Source: Hydra vulgaris (Eukaryota > Cnidaria > Hydrozoa > Anthoathecata > Hydridae). From it: 64,000 nt of DNA. A model generated the notes under the pieces. The model saw nothing but the letters and a program-made list of their open reading frames with translations, was not told the DNA's origin and made no database searches. Positions 1 through 11,030 of the stretch are shown piece after piece (within the stretch, counting starts at the first letter, position 1; the number at the start of each line of letters is the position of its first letter). The stretch is from assembly GCF_038396675.1 (NCBI RefSeq), contig NC_088921.1, positions 4,672,501-4,736,500 on the forward strand. Direction: 5' to 3'. The position numbers and the translations under genes are program-made.

Positions 1-160
1 ATATATATATTTATTTATACACACACATACAGATAGTTCTAACAAAATTACAGCCGTAATTAAACTATTATTGTATTAATACTTGTAACTACTATTGACA
101 CAAAACAACTATGAACCAAAATATATAGAGAAACAGAAAACTTTCTGTTAAAAAAAATAC

Positions 161-620
161 CTGGACAAGGTACTCCATTACTACAAGCCATAGTTTGAGA
201 ACAAGGCCCAGCACAACCATCTCCTTATGTTGCCCCTAGACATGGTCTAGCCTGAGTTTGAAATAGGGTTGCAACAGGATTAGACTGACATGATTCAGAG
301 CAACTACTTCATGCACTCCATGCACAATAACTGCTTGTTTTAATTTAAAAATCACTTTTAGAAAATTAAAATTTTAATAAGCTTTATATAAACTTCATTT
401 TAAGAACAAATTTTACCTGAAGAAGCAACATTTACATTACAGGTTTTTTGACCACTTGTAGTGATACTTAGACAACCCGTGTAGTTAGGATCCCATGTTG
501 AATAGCCTATGCATGACCAACTTCTTGTTTAAAAAAGTATACTAACAAGATTATTACATACAGAGGAACACATACGTCAAGAACTCCAATCCGATTATGT
601 TCCTATATTAAAATTGCTTT
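161..620 (-). pseudogene. Degenerate thrombospondin type-1 (TSP1) repeat exons
   Basis: Minus-strand translation gives cysteine-rich TSP1-like blocks. The block at about 333-161 has a W-S-A-x-S-S-C start followed by six further cysteines and ends at a donor-like CAG/GTATTT at 161. The block at about 523-417 has SWSC, GC and TC spacing and ends at CAG/GTAAAA at 417. A third piece at 615-537 reads DWSS-stop-RMCSSVC. TSP1 repeats are normally extracellular, disulfide-bonded adhesion modules encoded on separate exons. The second WSxW tryptophan is TGA in two blocks, and a further TAA lies in the first block, so this is a decayed or partial gene. The phases at the exon starts do not match cleanly. 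It may continue past the left edge of the window. Confidence 0.6.
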
Positions 621-2189
621 AAAAAATTAAAAAACTTCAATAAAAGTTTTTTCTTATATTTTATATATCTTCAATTTAACTTTTGCTTTATTCATTAATA
701 AAGTAATATAATATATAATAATAAAGATTTTTTTAGGCAGCATTAAGATTTTTTATTATTTTTTATTTTTCTGAAAAAAAACCATATGGAAAAAATTTTT
801 GTGCGAAAAATGTATATTAACAGTGTCATAAAAAAACAGGGCACAATTATTTATTTTATAAAGTCATTAGATTTAAAAAAAAAAAATTTTTATAACTTAT
901 TTCTTAATTATAAAACTAGAACGACTAACAAACTATATCCTTTAATAAAACCAAAAATAATTATCAAAAAATTATTTAAATTGTTGAAACTGCAGAAGAA
1001 GTAAAAACTTATATGAAAAAACTAAATACAATTTTTATGATGAGGTAAAATTTATTGTAGCATTAATTTATTTTAATTTTTGGTTTCCAATGATAGAGAA
1101 TATATTTACATCATTTTAATAATTAAAATTAAAAATTAATCGAAAAAAAAAAAGAATTCTGTATATACAAAAATTCATCTGTTGTGAGTAATTATATAAA
1201 AGTTATGTTATATGCATGTTATATAAACTTATGTGTGTTATTGCTGTGTGTTGCTGTTGTGATGTTGTCTTTTTGTAATCTTTTGAGTTGATAGACATTT
1301 GGCTTACCTCCACGGTGGCGTCTTTTATGAAAAATGATAAATAAGTAATTTCATTACTAGATCTCACTGCTTTTAATCATTCACTAAAAGCCAAGACAAA
1401 TTATTTTGCCATATATACAATTTGTTTTATAAAACTAAAAACTCAATGCCAATACAAAATATTTTGTTACAAAATATTTTATAAACTAAAAGATAAGACA
1501 AATTGTTTTGTCATATATACAATTTGTTTTATCTCAATTCATTCAGCTTCATTTAATAATTGATTTTACTATAAATATTTTGGAATTATGATGTACCAGC
1601 ATAAATTATTTTTTAAAAGTTAACATGAAATAATAATATTTACCAACTACTACTCTTGTAAATCGCAACAGCTTTTCTCTATAAAGTACATTGATTTTTA
1701 TTTTTATTATATAATGTTTTTCATATTTATTTACTTATTCATTGCATTTTTTTTATTTTTAGATTTATCAGATGATGTACTTATGTGGTATAGAAAAACA
1801 AAATGTTGCAAAGTTTTGTGAATTTTTTAAAAACGCTTACTAATAATTTTTTAAAGAAATAACTTTGGAGTTTGCAAAAAAGGTTTACAACATTTTTACT
1901 TTTTCTGTGTTTAGCAGTATGTTTATTACTAGTACTGCAGGTTTTTAATAATTTTTCTTATTATTATTGTTAATTTATTTATTTAGATTAATTTTTTTAA
2001 ATAAAAAAAATTTAGAAGTTATTTTTTTTTTAAACATCTCCTAGTTCATGTGAATTTTTTTTAAAGTTGTAAGATTATTGTATAATTTATGTTAAATGAC
2101 AGTTTGTTATATAAATTTTTTAAAAGCGAAGTTTAAATTTATGATATTAGGCTAGAAGCATATATATTAGTTTATAAAATGGAAATGTT
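621..2189. other. AT-rich non-coding stretch
   Basis: No supported gene. The 72-codon reading frame at 786-1004 is lysine/isoleucine-rich low complexity expected from AT-rich DNA. The only structure seen is a 36-bp direct repeat listed separately. Confidence 0.6.
1395..1532. repeat. Short direct repeat, two copies about 100 bp apart
   Basis: Copies at 1395-1430 and 1497-1532 share GACAAATT-TTTTG-CATATATACAATTTGTTTTAT with a few substitutions. The intervening bases carry related TTTTGTTACAAAATATTTT motifs. This is probably a local duplication. Confidence 0.55.
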
Positions 2190-3424
2190 AATAGGCAAGG
2201 TAATCGTCGCAGAAATGAAAGAGATATGCTTAGGCGAGATGTTATTAATAATCAACAAAATGCTCGAAATACTGCTAGACACGAAAGCATGCATTGTTTA
2301 TCAAGAGGTAATACTATTTCAGATTATAATTATTTTGGAGAAATGAACTATATTTGTCAGCATTGTGGTGCTAAGAAATTTCCTGATGAAACAAACTTTT
2401 TATGTTGCGATAATGAAAAGGTAGTTTTGTCGCAACTATTTCCACAGGATTTACAAGATTTATTTAAAGAAAATTATGCAGATGGAAATGCTAATCTGAG
2501 TTTTTTAAAATATATTAGAATATATAATGCCTGTCTTTCTTTTGCTTCATTTGAAGCTAATTTAGTTCAACCCATGAATCATGGGCCGCCATATTTTAGA
2601 ATATGTGGTCAAGTTTCTCATCGAATTGGTAATTTAAGACTAAATAAAGATGTCCTGCTGATATATTGTCAACTGTACATCTATGATTCACTTGCAGCAG
2701 TAAATTTTAGAATGCAACAACGTGGTAATGATCTTTGCTTAAATGATTTAATGTTTCGATTGCAAACTATTAATAGTGAAGAGAACCCATTTGCTCTTGC
2801 ATTTAAAAACATGGCTGAAGTGGAAGATGAAGAAACTCATCAAGCAGCTATAGAAGGTCACTCAGTGTCAGTTGTAAAAATATCTTTACTTGAAGGGCAA
2901 GATAGACATCGCTATAATCTCCCTTCACATAATGTTGCAGTTGTATTTGTTGGTGAAGATGGTGCACCACCTGCTTCCAGGGAAGTTGTTACTTACCCAA
3001 GAGGTCATCTCTTAAAACTATATCAAGTATGTCTGCCAACTTAGATCCTATGATTTATCCTTTATTTTTTCCAAGGGTTGATGCTGGTTGGCATAATCAA
3101 TTGGTTTACAACCCTGAATGTGCTAGATTGGTTAGAAATCATGTTACATTATTTCAGTATTACAATTACAAACTTTTCGTTGGACAATTTTTTTCTTTAC
3201 TCTTATATGGCAAAATACTGTTTCAGCAATATGCTATTGATGGGTATGTTAAAATTGAAGGCCAGTTCCTTGCTTTCATCAGAAATAATCAAAACAAACT
3301 GAGAAGCGAGCAGAATGATGCCTTACATGAACATGTAAACAACCTTGGAAATGATCATAATTTTAGACCAGGGCGTGTTGTAGTTTTACTATCAACTTAT
3401 GTAGGAAGTCCTAAATTTATGTAA
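2190..3424 (+). pseudogene. Helitron replication protein, N-terminal fragment
   Basis: The 272-codon frame at 2226-3044 continues one frame over at 3029-3424. It has a CxxC...CC zinc-binding block (YICQHCGAKKF then FLCCDNEKV), the MNHGPPYFRICGQV segment, and a VVFVGEDGAPP block. The second frame begins SANLDPMIYPLFFP and runs to GSPKFM. Together these match the region before and into the Helitron-like N-terminal (Rep) domain of eukaryotic rolling-circle transposons. A one-base frameshift lies near 3029. The frame stops at GSPKFM, just before where the HUH motifs and the helicase would follow, so catalytic residues are missing. Homology seems to extend upstream to about 2190. No Helitron 3' end was identified. 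Confidence 0.8.
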
Positions 3425-4536
3425 TTTTTTTGGTGTTTTATTTAATTTGTCTTTAGGCACATGAAATATATTTGTGCCAAAAAAAAAAAGTTAAATAAAA
3501 AAAGTAAAAAGTCGTTTCTGGACAACAGACGTTTTTCCTTTGAACATTGTGGAGACACCAGACCTTTATATTGACCTAACTTTGTTTTACATTGTCGTAG
3601 GACAACAGTCATGCTTAACTCATTTTTACAAAACTGGACAACCGACCTTTGTCTTTTGAGGTACAGATATTAGGATTTAAAGTTTTGTTGTAGTTTATAG
3701 TTTTGGTTTTATAGTTATAGTTTATATTTATTTTATTTTTAGTTAGTTTTAGCTTCTGTTATCTTTTTTCTTACTTTAGACATCTTTATTGAAGAAATGA
3801 GGGGAATAGGTAAAAATATTATAACTATATATTTATTTATGTGTAAATATTTTTTTATCGATTATTCTGAGGTATATTTTTTTTGTCTTTAGTGTCTAGT
3901 AGAAGCATTACTGGTAGGGCTGTGTTTTATATTTTATATATTTTGTATGAAGAAATATGTTCAATAGGTGGAGGAACTATTTAATAAATGTGACATTTTT
4001 TAACTGTTCGTGTTTACTTTTTTTTATTAAATAAAATTTTTCACATGTTTTTTTCACCTTTTTGTTTAATTTACTCTCTTTTTTATTTTCAATATTTTCA
4101 GCATCGTCTTCTGTTACCTGTGAAAATAGTGAGATTATGTTTTATATCTTGATTAAATAAAATTCCAAATATTTATAACTTTTATTATATTCTTCTATTT
4201 ATAATTTTAGAGTCGTTAACATTTGAGAGCTTTTGTACTTTTAGATTTTTGAACACTACAGAAATTATTTACAGTGATTTTTTTTATTTTTTTATTTTTT
4301 TTTAATTTGTAATTTTTTTTTATAGTAATATATTATGTTGTATATTTGATTTGGTCTTTTTTAATTAAAACTTTAGTTGTTTTTTTCATCAATTAAACAA
4401 CACCAACAAGCTGCATCATGAGAGCAACTGAAGGATGAAAAAAGATTACTGAAAAGCAGGTAAATTGTTTTCCAGTTTTTTGTTTTTTTTCTTTTATATC
4501 TACTTATCTGTTACAATTTTTATTTTAGGTTTGTCA

Positions 4537-4579
4537 TTTTATATTGCATTAATGTGTCATGCATTAATGCAATATAAAA
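4537..4579. repeat. Perfect 18-bp inverted repeat, 7-nt loop
   Basis: Arms 4537-4554 and 4562-4579 are exact reverse complements around TGTCATG. One of many short foldbacks in the window. No mature-miRNA or MITE features are evident. Confidence 0.85.
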
Positions 4580-5381
4580 GATCAAAGTTTACAAATTTTA
4601 TAAATTTGTTATACACATGTTTGATTGTAAATTAATTTATTTTACTTGAAACGTATTTGTACTTAATTGCTTCGTTATTTATAATCAACTTAGTTATTTT
4701 CAATAAATTTATTTAGTTGTGTGCATTTAACGTTTTTAAGAATTTTCTTTTTTAAAGAAAAATGAATCAAGGGGATACCAAAAATATTAAAAACTCCTGT
4801 ATAATATAAGTTAACTTCATATTAATCTTAATAATTAATTAAAGTTCATGTTATAAACATTATTACAAGAATTTAGTTGATATTTTCGTCAATTTAAAGC
4901 ATGATGAAGTGTTATTATTTTGTTTCAGTAACTAAAAACGTATTGTGTTGAACTTAGCAATGTCGAGGAAAATGGTTCTGCCTTACATTGATATGACCAA
5001 TGTCAGTTGTAAATTACTCAAGTAATGTTAAATAATTATTGGTAAATTAATTTACCTCCTCATACTTTTTATGTTAATTTTACAGATGGATTAATTCTTT
5101 CAGGCATTTTTCTAATATTATTGTATTGGTCACGGTTTGCAACTTGAAATTGTGGAAAACAGCAACTATAAATTAATAATGTAACAGACTGAACATTACC
5201 CGTATTATGGGTTGCTTTCTGCTAGAAATAATCAATGTAATATAATAAAAGTATAACTTAAAATAAAATATTTGTTTAAAAAATAATTGAAAATTTTTCA
5301 ATGAAATAGTAGTTACAATTTGCAGATATTTACATATTGTACATATATTAATCTAAAATTAACCTAGTTGAACAAATATTC

Positions 5382-5512
5382 ATAATAATAATAATAATAA
5401 AAATAATAATAACAATCATAAATAAATATAACAACCATAATAATAACAATAATAATAACATTAATAATAATTAATAGTGATAATAATAATAACAATAATA
5501 ATAATAAAAAAT
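5382..5512. repeat. Imperfect (TAA)n microsatellite
   Basis: Runs of ATA/ATAA units with occasional C substitutions. Any apparent reading frame here is a by-product of the repeat. Confidence 0.85.
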
Positions 5513-6388
5513 TGATTTTTCGCACACTGAATTTAAAACTCATGTGGTTGGTTATGTTAAATAAGTCAAAATGCATTTTTAAGGCTTTGCTACTTGCTTA
5601 GTTTGTATGGTATAAAAAATACAGTTTGGTAATTTTTGGTAATGATAATACTTTTATTTAGATATGTTTAATGTACATCAACTAACTGTGTGGTGAAGGC
5701 CTATTGTTAATTATTTTAATTATTTCTTTTCAAAAATATTTCAAACATTTTATTAAAGTTGCTATTAAAACAAGTTATGAAGTTTTATTTGATAAAATTA
5801 TTTTAATAATTTGCTAGTTTTGAGAAACCACTATTTTTGATATTATAAAATTGAAGTTTTTAGAATAACTTATTTGTTTTTGTAAACTTTTTAATAAAGT
5901 TTGTTTTTAACAGAAATAAATTTTAATGTCATTTGTAATACAAGTTTTAGATTTGATTTTAATTTGTTAGTCAAAAATTTTGTCAAAAATAAAAAAATAT
6001 ATATTTGTAGATTACCAACTTGATCATTTTAATATAGAGTTTAAAACTGATATGAAGAACTTTTTTAATTAATCTGATTTTTATAAAAATCGTGAAAAAT
6101 CAACTGTAAGCTTTAATTTGAGTTCAAAAGGGTACCTAATAACTATCTAAGTTTACTTTAGCTTTCATAGGTTGCATAAAAATTAATTGTAATTACTTAC
6201 TATATTGCAGTTATAATTATATATTCTAGCTATATACTATAACATATGTTTCAAAGTTAATAAATATTTGTGATTTAGCTGTTATGCATAATAGTAGCAC
6301 TAAAAAGAGTTTTTAAAAGTATTAGTAATATTATAAAAGTAGTTACAATTACTAATTGTTATAGAGAAAAAAATGTTAAAGAAAAAAA

Positions 6389-6435
6389 GGTCAAATCTTA
6401 GTTCAAAATTGAATTTTTTGAACTAAGATTTGACC
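6389..6435. repeat. Perfect 20-bp inverted repeat at the 5' end of a PLE fragment
   Basis: Arms 6389-6408 and 6416-6435 are exact reverse complements with loop TTGAATT. The right arm runs directly into recognisable PLE coding sequence (TPEKK...). The foldback therefore marks the 5' truncation point of the inserted element. Confidence 0.85.
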
Positions 6436-7130
6436 CCTGAAAAAAAGAGTACAAAAAAACAAAATAGAAATAGAAATGTAATTTGGTTTAACCCCCCATA
6501 TAGCAAAAATGTTTCCACCAACATAAGAAAAGTGTTTTTAATAATGGTCGATAAGGATTTCCCGCCCTCTAATAAATTACATAAAAATTTTAATCGGAAT
6601 ACAATTAAAGTTAGCTACAGTTGCACAAAAAATGTGGAAAGCATTATAAAAGATCATTATAATGCTTTGTTAAACAAAATATAAATCCTAAATGAAAAAA
6701 CTACAGAAAATTGTAATTATAAGCAAAAAAACGATTCTCCAATGAGTGGAAGTTGTTTATCAAAAAATTTGGTATATGAATATATTGTTTCCTCTAAGAA
6801 TGTACCTAATAAACAATATATTGGCATAACAGCGGGTGAATGAAAAAACGTTTTGCCAATCATAAGCAATCTTTCAAAAATAAAAAGTATTCAAAAGACA
6901 CCGCTTTGTCAAAATGCGAATTAAAAAGAATAAATATTGACGATTTTATACTGAATTGGTCCATCCTTAAAACAGCGCCTGCATATAACAATATTTCCAA
7001 AAAATGCGTACTATGCCTACAAGAAAAATTTGAAATAATTACACATGCAAATCAAGAATGTTTATTAAACAAAAAATCGGAATTAATTTCTAAATGTAGG
7101 CACGAAAATAAGTTTCTCATTAGTAAATAG
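6430..7130 (+). pseudogene. Penelope-like element, lineage 1, C-terminal GIY-YIG end (copy A)
   Basis: Reads NRNRNVIWFNPPYSKNVSTN, then FNRNTIKVSYSCTKN. A GIY-YIG nuclease region follows (VYEY...QYIGIT...KKRFANHKQSF), then ALSK, a WSIL segment, KKCVLCLQEKF and a SELISKCRHENKF tail. The same order occurs in the copy at 54359-56015. RT plus a C-terminal GIY-YIG nuclease defines Penelope-like retroelements. The RT is missing here (5' truncation), an in-frame TAA lies at 6682-6684, and a one-base loss near 6841 shifts the frame. The 3' side runs through a 22-bp hairpin and stops at the (TA)n tract at 7352. Confidence 0.78.
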
Positions 7131-7261
7131 TTTTTCATAAGTAATCATTTCTAAAGAGTTCTTTTTATAATAGTGTCAGCAAATTCCACAAATGTGTGAA
7201 AATTTATAGTAGTTAAGACATTTACGTCTTCCTGTAATTTAATTTTTGCTATAAATTAAAG

Positions 7262-7310
7262 TTTGTTGATCAAACACACACTGAAACACAGTGTGTGTTT
7301 GATCAACAAA
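7262..7310. repeat. Perfect 22-bp inverted repeat in PLE 3' region
   Basis: Arms 7262-7283 and 7289-7310 are exact reverse complements with loop AAACA. It lies between the end of PLE copy A and the (TA)n tract. Confidence 0.88.
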
Positions 7311-7348
7311 GATTCAAAAAAAATGAAAAAAATTTTTGCTAAGAGATT

Positions 7349-7474
<126 letters not shown>

Positions 7475-7565
7475 AAAAATGTATGTCAAGAAAAATCTCA
7501 ACTTCAAAAAATTTTTTTTTATATATTTCTTTAAAGGTTTGTAAGAAATTAGTACAAAATATATT

Positions 7566-7604
7566 TAACACTAGAGGCCTTTCAATGTTTCATCAGTAGT
7601 GTTA
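7566..7604 (-). ncRNA. Hammerhead-ribozyme-like motif in PLE copy B 3' region
   Basis: Read on the minus strand: stem I TAACACTA, core CTGATGA, six bases AACATT in place of stem II, GAAA, palindromic GGCC, TC, then TAGTGTTA. The last block is an exact complement of the first (8 bp). This is the order of a type I hammerhead with a minimal stem III and cleavage after the C. Hammerheads are known components of PLEs. Stem II is weak, so activity is doubtful. The position about 115-150 bp after the stop codon matches the copy at 56253-56289. Confidence 0.55.
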
Positions 7605-7717
7605 GTTTAAGTGCTGTTATGTACAAATTTATTTTTTGTTACAAAAGTATTTTTTAATCAATTAATGTATTGTTGCTATTAGTTACCATTGTCTAATATT
7701 TTTTAAAACAGGAAGTG

Positions 7718-9085
7718 TTAGTTAAAAGTATTATGCTTTTGTTTATGCAAATGACTTTCATAAGATAATAAATTTTTATCACTTTTAAGTTCCAGAAATA
7801 CAAAAAGCTGGAAAAATGGTTCCATTATTTTTTTATTAATACGTTGGCAATCACATACATGATTGTCAAACCTGTCTGTTGAATGGCCAGTTCTGCAACT
7901 TGAAATATGGCCATTAGTGCGATATCTCAAATAGTTTGTTTTTCCAGTATACGTTGATTGACCATTACAAGACAAACATTTTAGATAATAAATGACATTC
8001 TTGCTGCTACAAGTAATGTGACTTTTAATGTTCCAAATAGTACCGTTGGATGTTACGAAATTATTTACCTCTTGTAGGTAAAATAAACAAATTTTGCAAC
8101 GACTATCATTACATTTAAAAATTCCTATCTTTTTGTTATTAGATGTTGTGGAATTAAATTTAGCGGAAGTAAGTTGTCTCAGTAAATTTGTTAGTTGTTT
8201 GTAAGCTATTACAGGATTTATGTTAGAAAATATTTTTCGTATTCTATCACTGGTGGATAAACTAAGTAGAAGTTTGGTTTTAGTTAATATAGGTTGGCAA
8301 TTTAGGTTGCTGTAAAATGTAGTGACTAAAGGAACGACTTCATTAGGTTTCTTTTGTTGAGCTGGTCCTTGTAGTTTTGCATTATGAAATGCTTTTTTAA
8401 TAACAATGTCTGGATAATTACATTCTTTCAGCCATAATTTAAGCTCTGCTAAACGCAGGTTTTTGGTGATATAATCAGATGTAAATACAACTATTCTTTT
8501 TGCAAGACTATAAAGGATGTTCTTTTTGGTGTGGTAAGGATGATGACTGTTAAAGTTAAGATAATCGTGTGTGTTTGTTTCTTTATAAAATATGTCAGTT
8601 TTGATATATTTGTTCTTTTGAAGAATAACAGAAATGTCTAAAAAATTATTTATATTATAAATATTTTCTTTTTCAACTAATTCAATGCCATAGTCAATTG
8701 TGAAGGTAATTGAATTGTTTAATTCGGCGAGTGACAATTTAAATTTGTTTATATCTAAGTGTTTAGGCCATATGTTAAAACCATCATCAACATACCTAAA
8801 GTAGAACATATATATGACGAGGTTCAATAGTATGAACCTCGTCATTCGAAAAAAATCTTGGTAGAATTTTTGGAAAAAGTATTGTTTCTTCTAAGAAACC
8901 TATCGAAAGACATGCATATAGTCTGGGGCAAAGTCTGTACCCATGGCTGTACCCGTGATTTGGTGAAATAATTGATTATCAAAGAGGAAATTATTGTTTT
9001 TTAAAATAAATGATGCTGATTCTATAATGAAATTGGTAGTAATTAAAATTAAAATATTTTCAAAAAGATATTTTAAAAACAAGAG
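7718..9085 (-). pseudogene. Penelope-like element, lineage 2 (copy B), RT plus GIY-YIG
   Basis: Frames 9082-8900 and 8845-7718 are in the same phase and belong to one protein. They contain ESASFIL, FHQITGTAMGTDFAPD (RT palm), then FRYVDDGF (RT motif C, YVDD) and WPKHLDI. NNFLDISV, ETNTHDYLN and a long linker follow. The C-terminal GIY-YIG-like part reads NVIYYLKCLSCNGQSTYTGKT. It aligns along its length with the copy at 56407-58020. Compared with that copy it has 2 extra bases near 8920 and a 13-base foldback insertion at 8814-8845. The two together restore the frame but leave stops in between. The 5' part of the RT is missing, a typical 5' truncation. Confidence 0.82.
8814..8845. repeat. 13-bp perfect foldback inside PLE copy B
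   Basis: Arms 8814-8826 and 8833-8845 are exact reverse complements around ATAGTA. The homologous stretch of the sister copy near 57500 is 13 bases shorter and lacks one arm, so one arm is an added inverted copy of the other. Confidence 0.85.
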
Positions 9086-9175
9086 TCAATGCATACCAAG
9101 AAAAACTAGTTTATTTATTTTAGTCAAAGCTCGCCTTTTCCGTTTTGTTGTAGGTTAAAAAGTCAGCATTACGTG

Positions 9176-9695
9176 CAGCAATCTACAGACTTGATAATTT
9201 ATTCAAGCGCGTTTTGTTTATAAGAGTTTCAGTACATTAATTTTGTTTGTTTAAGTAAAAGATCGATTATGTAAAGAAACAAAAAAGTCAATGACGCCAT
9301 GTACTGAATCTCTCAGAAATAAAACGCGCTTGAGTAAATTATAAAGTCTGTAGATTGCGGCATATATTATGCTTTTTTTATGCATTTTTATGCAAGTATT
9401 TTTAAGCTTGAAAATATTTGCTAAGCAAAATTACAGTACTTAAAAGCCACAAGTAGCAATAAATCTTAGTAATTAAACTCAAATAACATTGTTTTACCAG
9501 TACATCGATTTTGTTTGATTGTGTAAAAGATCGATTATGTGAACAAACAAAAAAGTCAATGACGCCATGTACTGAATCTCTCAGAAATAAAATGCGCTTG
9601 AGTAAATTATCAAGTCTATAGATTGCGGCATATATTATGCTGTGTTTTTTATGCATTTTTACGCAAGTATTTTTAAGTTTGAAAATATTTGAGCT
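9176..9695. repeat. Foldback element with about 62-bp inverted repeats plus a direct second copy
   Basis: The block at 9176-9237 is the inverted complement, with few mismatches, of 9299-9362. Both contain AATCTACAGACTT and CAAGCGCGTTTT or their complements. The right half (TAAAAGATCGATTATGT through GCAAGTATTTTTAAG) recurs directly at 9525-9690. This looks like a non-autonomous MITE-type element with a partial tandem copy. No coding capacity. Confidence 0.65.
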
Positions 9696-9696
9696 T

Positions 9697-10496
9697 ATTG
9701 GTTTTATGCTTAACAGCGTAAAAAGTTAAAAAGGTTGTGCCTTCTATATATTTAATATATTTATCTTCGATGCAAATGGTTGTTTGCTTTTTTTTTTGAT
9801 AAAAAAATATGCATCGCAATCCACAATTATGTTACAAAGAAAGTTATTTTGTATTAATAATACCACATTTTTTAAACAAGATATTTACAAAGAATTCTTG
9901 ACATCATGAACGATCATGAATATTATTTGTAAATAATATTCATATTTTTATATAGTTAATATTATTTGTAAATAATATTCATATTTTTATATAGTTAAAA
10001 CTTGAAAAATACAGATATTTATAAATATACAATATAAAAAAACTTGAACTTAGCTAATCCTAGTATTTTGGATGCAGCTGCAAATGGCATAAACTTAACC
10101 GTAAATCATAACCTGTCTAATTTTATAAATCATCTTTGATAAAGGTATACATGCAAAAACTCTAAAATTTATTTTGAAGAGAATATTAAACAATGGATAC
10201 AAAATGAGCCAATATCAGTTTAATTTTCAATTGATAATAAGGAATTTCTACTAACTGCTTCCGTTGATAAAGAAAAACTCTGCTCTTATTCAACTGTAGT
10301 ATCTGACAGACCCCAGATGAATTTTGATTCTTTAAGTAGAAAAACAAAAAAAAGAGGATTGACGCAATTAGTTGCATCATATTCGTCTTAAAACTATTGT
10401 TTGCATCAGGGTAGTGCTTGCGCCAAGATGGTAAAGAAAAAGAAGTTTAAGCTGTTTTACAATTATCTGAATATATGAGTTGAAAACTATTACAGG
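9697..10496. other. Non-coding interval with a 39-bp tandem duplication
   Basis: Only the 2 x 39-bp duplication at 9919-9996 was noticed. The short frame at 10186-10380 has no recognisable features. Confidence 0.5.
9919..9996. repeat. Tandem duplication, 2 x 39 bp
   Basis: Units 9919-9957 and 9958-9996 are identical. Each contains a palindrome with 11-bp arms, GAATATTATTT/AAATAATATTC, around GT. Confidence 0.85.
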
Positions 10497-10640
10497 CCAT
10501 TTTTTAACTCCTAATTACTTAAAATCTCACCACACTACTTCTCTTGGGACTCTGTCAAAAGCTTTTTAAAGGTCTACAAATTACATTCACAGATTTTCTT
10601 GCTTTTCTGATGACATTCTTGCCATAGCTTGCCTTACAAG
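10497..10640 (-). pseudogene. LINE reverse transcriptase remnant (motif A region)
   Basis: Minus-strand reading gives LVRQAMARMSSEKQEN, then FVDL-stop-KAFDRVPREVVW-stop, then LGVKKW. This is the RT block FVDLxKAFDRVPRE of RTE/L1-type non-LTR retrotransposons. Only about 48 codons remain, with at least three stops. Strongly decayed. Confidence 0.65.
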
Positions 10641-10669
10641 AAATAATGTTTTTATTCTATATCTTAAAC

Positions 10670-10870
10670 CAAATTTAAAATTATCGACAGATTTTTAATT
10701 TTGTAGAATAATATTGTAATTTAGAATTCGAATTTCAAAATACCTCAAAATGAGGGGGGGGGGGGGCGGTGTAAACTCTGCATGGTCATAACTTTTGGAA
10801 TTTACAATATTTTGCTACGAAATTTAAAATCTGTCGATAAATTTATATTGAGTTTAAGATAGTAAAGTAG
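10670..10870. repeat. Short palindromic element with poly-G centre
   Basis: The left arm (AAATTTAAAATTATCGACAG) pairs imperfectly with the right arm (CTGTCGATAAATTT) around a centre of CCTCAAAATGAGGGG... A related arrangement with the same centre type and arm motifs is at 23745-23925, so this is a dispersed foldback family. Confidence 0.55.
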
Positions 10871-10894
10871 GAAAATTTACTACATTCGTACCTC

Positions 10895-11030
10895 CGCCAA
10901 CCTAAGTTTTTGCAAGGCTTTATCATTTAGCATAGGTATAAACATACTGAAGTTTTGAGTTTGCACAATGTGTGAAATTGTCCTATCTGAAACATCAAAA
11001 AACCATGCAAGCGCCCATGACTGCTTCCTA
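10895..11030 (-). pseudogene. Possible Tc1/mariner-type transposase helix-turn-helix remnant
   Basis: Minus-strand reading gives KQSWALAWFFDVSDRTISHI followed by a K-A-L-Q-K-L-R-L stretch. That resembles the second helix-turn-helix of Tc1-like transposases (xVSxRTIxRIV). It is too short and decayed for firm assignment. Other helix-turn-helix proteins are possible. Confidence 0.3.

Larger units (their letters stand above)
3425..6388. other. Non-coding AT-rich interval
   Basis: No gene recognised. It holds a small hairpin with 6-bp GGCACA/TGTGCC arms at 3456-3478 just after the Helitron fragment. It also holds a perfect 18-bp hairpin at 4537-4579 and an imperfect (TAA)n tract at 5382-5512. Short GGACAAC(A/C)G motifs recur at about 3520-3640. 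Confidence 0.55.

Noticed and set aside
161..620. TGA used as tryptophan (second W of two TSP1 motifs is TGA), hinting at a variant code
   Set aside because: TGG-to-TGA is a single common transition. A TAA also interrupts one block, and decayed elements elsewhere carry all three stops. This fits a pseudogene.
786..1004. 72-codon Lys/Ile-rich reading frame
   Set aside because: Composition is as expected from AT-rich non-coding DNA, with no motif or homologous feature.
4537..4579. miRNA precursor
   Set aside because: The perfect 18-bp hairpin with a 7-nt loop is short, lacks the mismatched longer stem of a precursor, and belongs to a large set of unrelated foldbacks with a mutational explanation.
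6838..6850. TGA in place of Trp/Phe inside the GIY-YIG region of PLE copy A
   Set aside because: Codon phase shows one base is missing there. The stop is a by-product of the frameshift.
10586..10612. CTGATGA near 10607 as another hammerhead core
   Set aside because: It lies within a decayed LINE RT on the opposite strand, with no GAAA or pairing stems at the right spacing.
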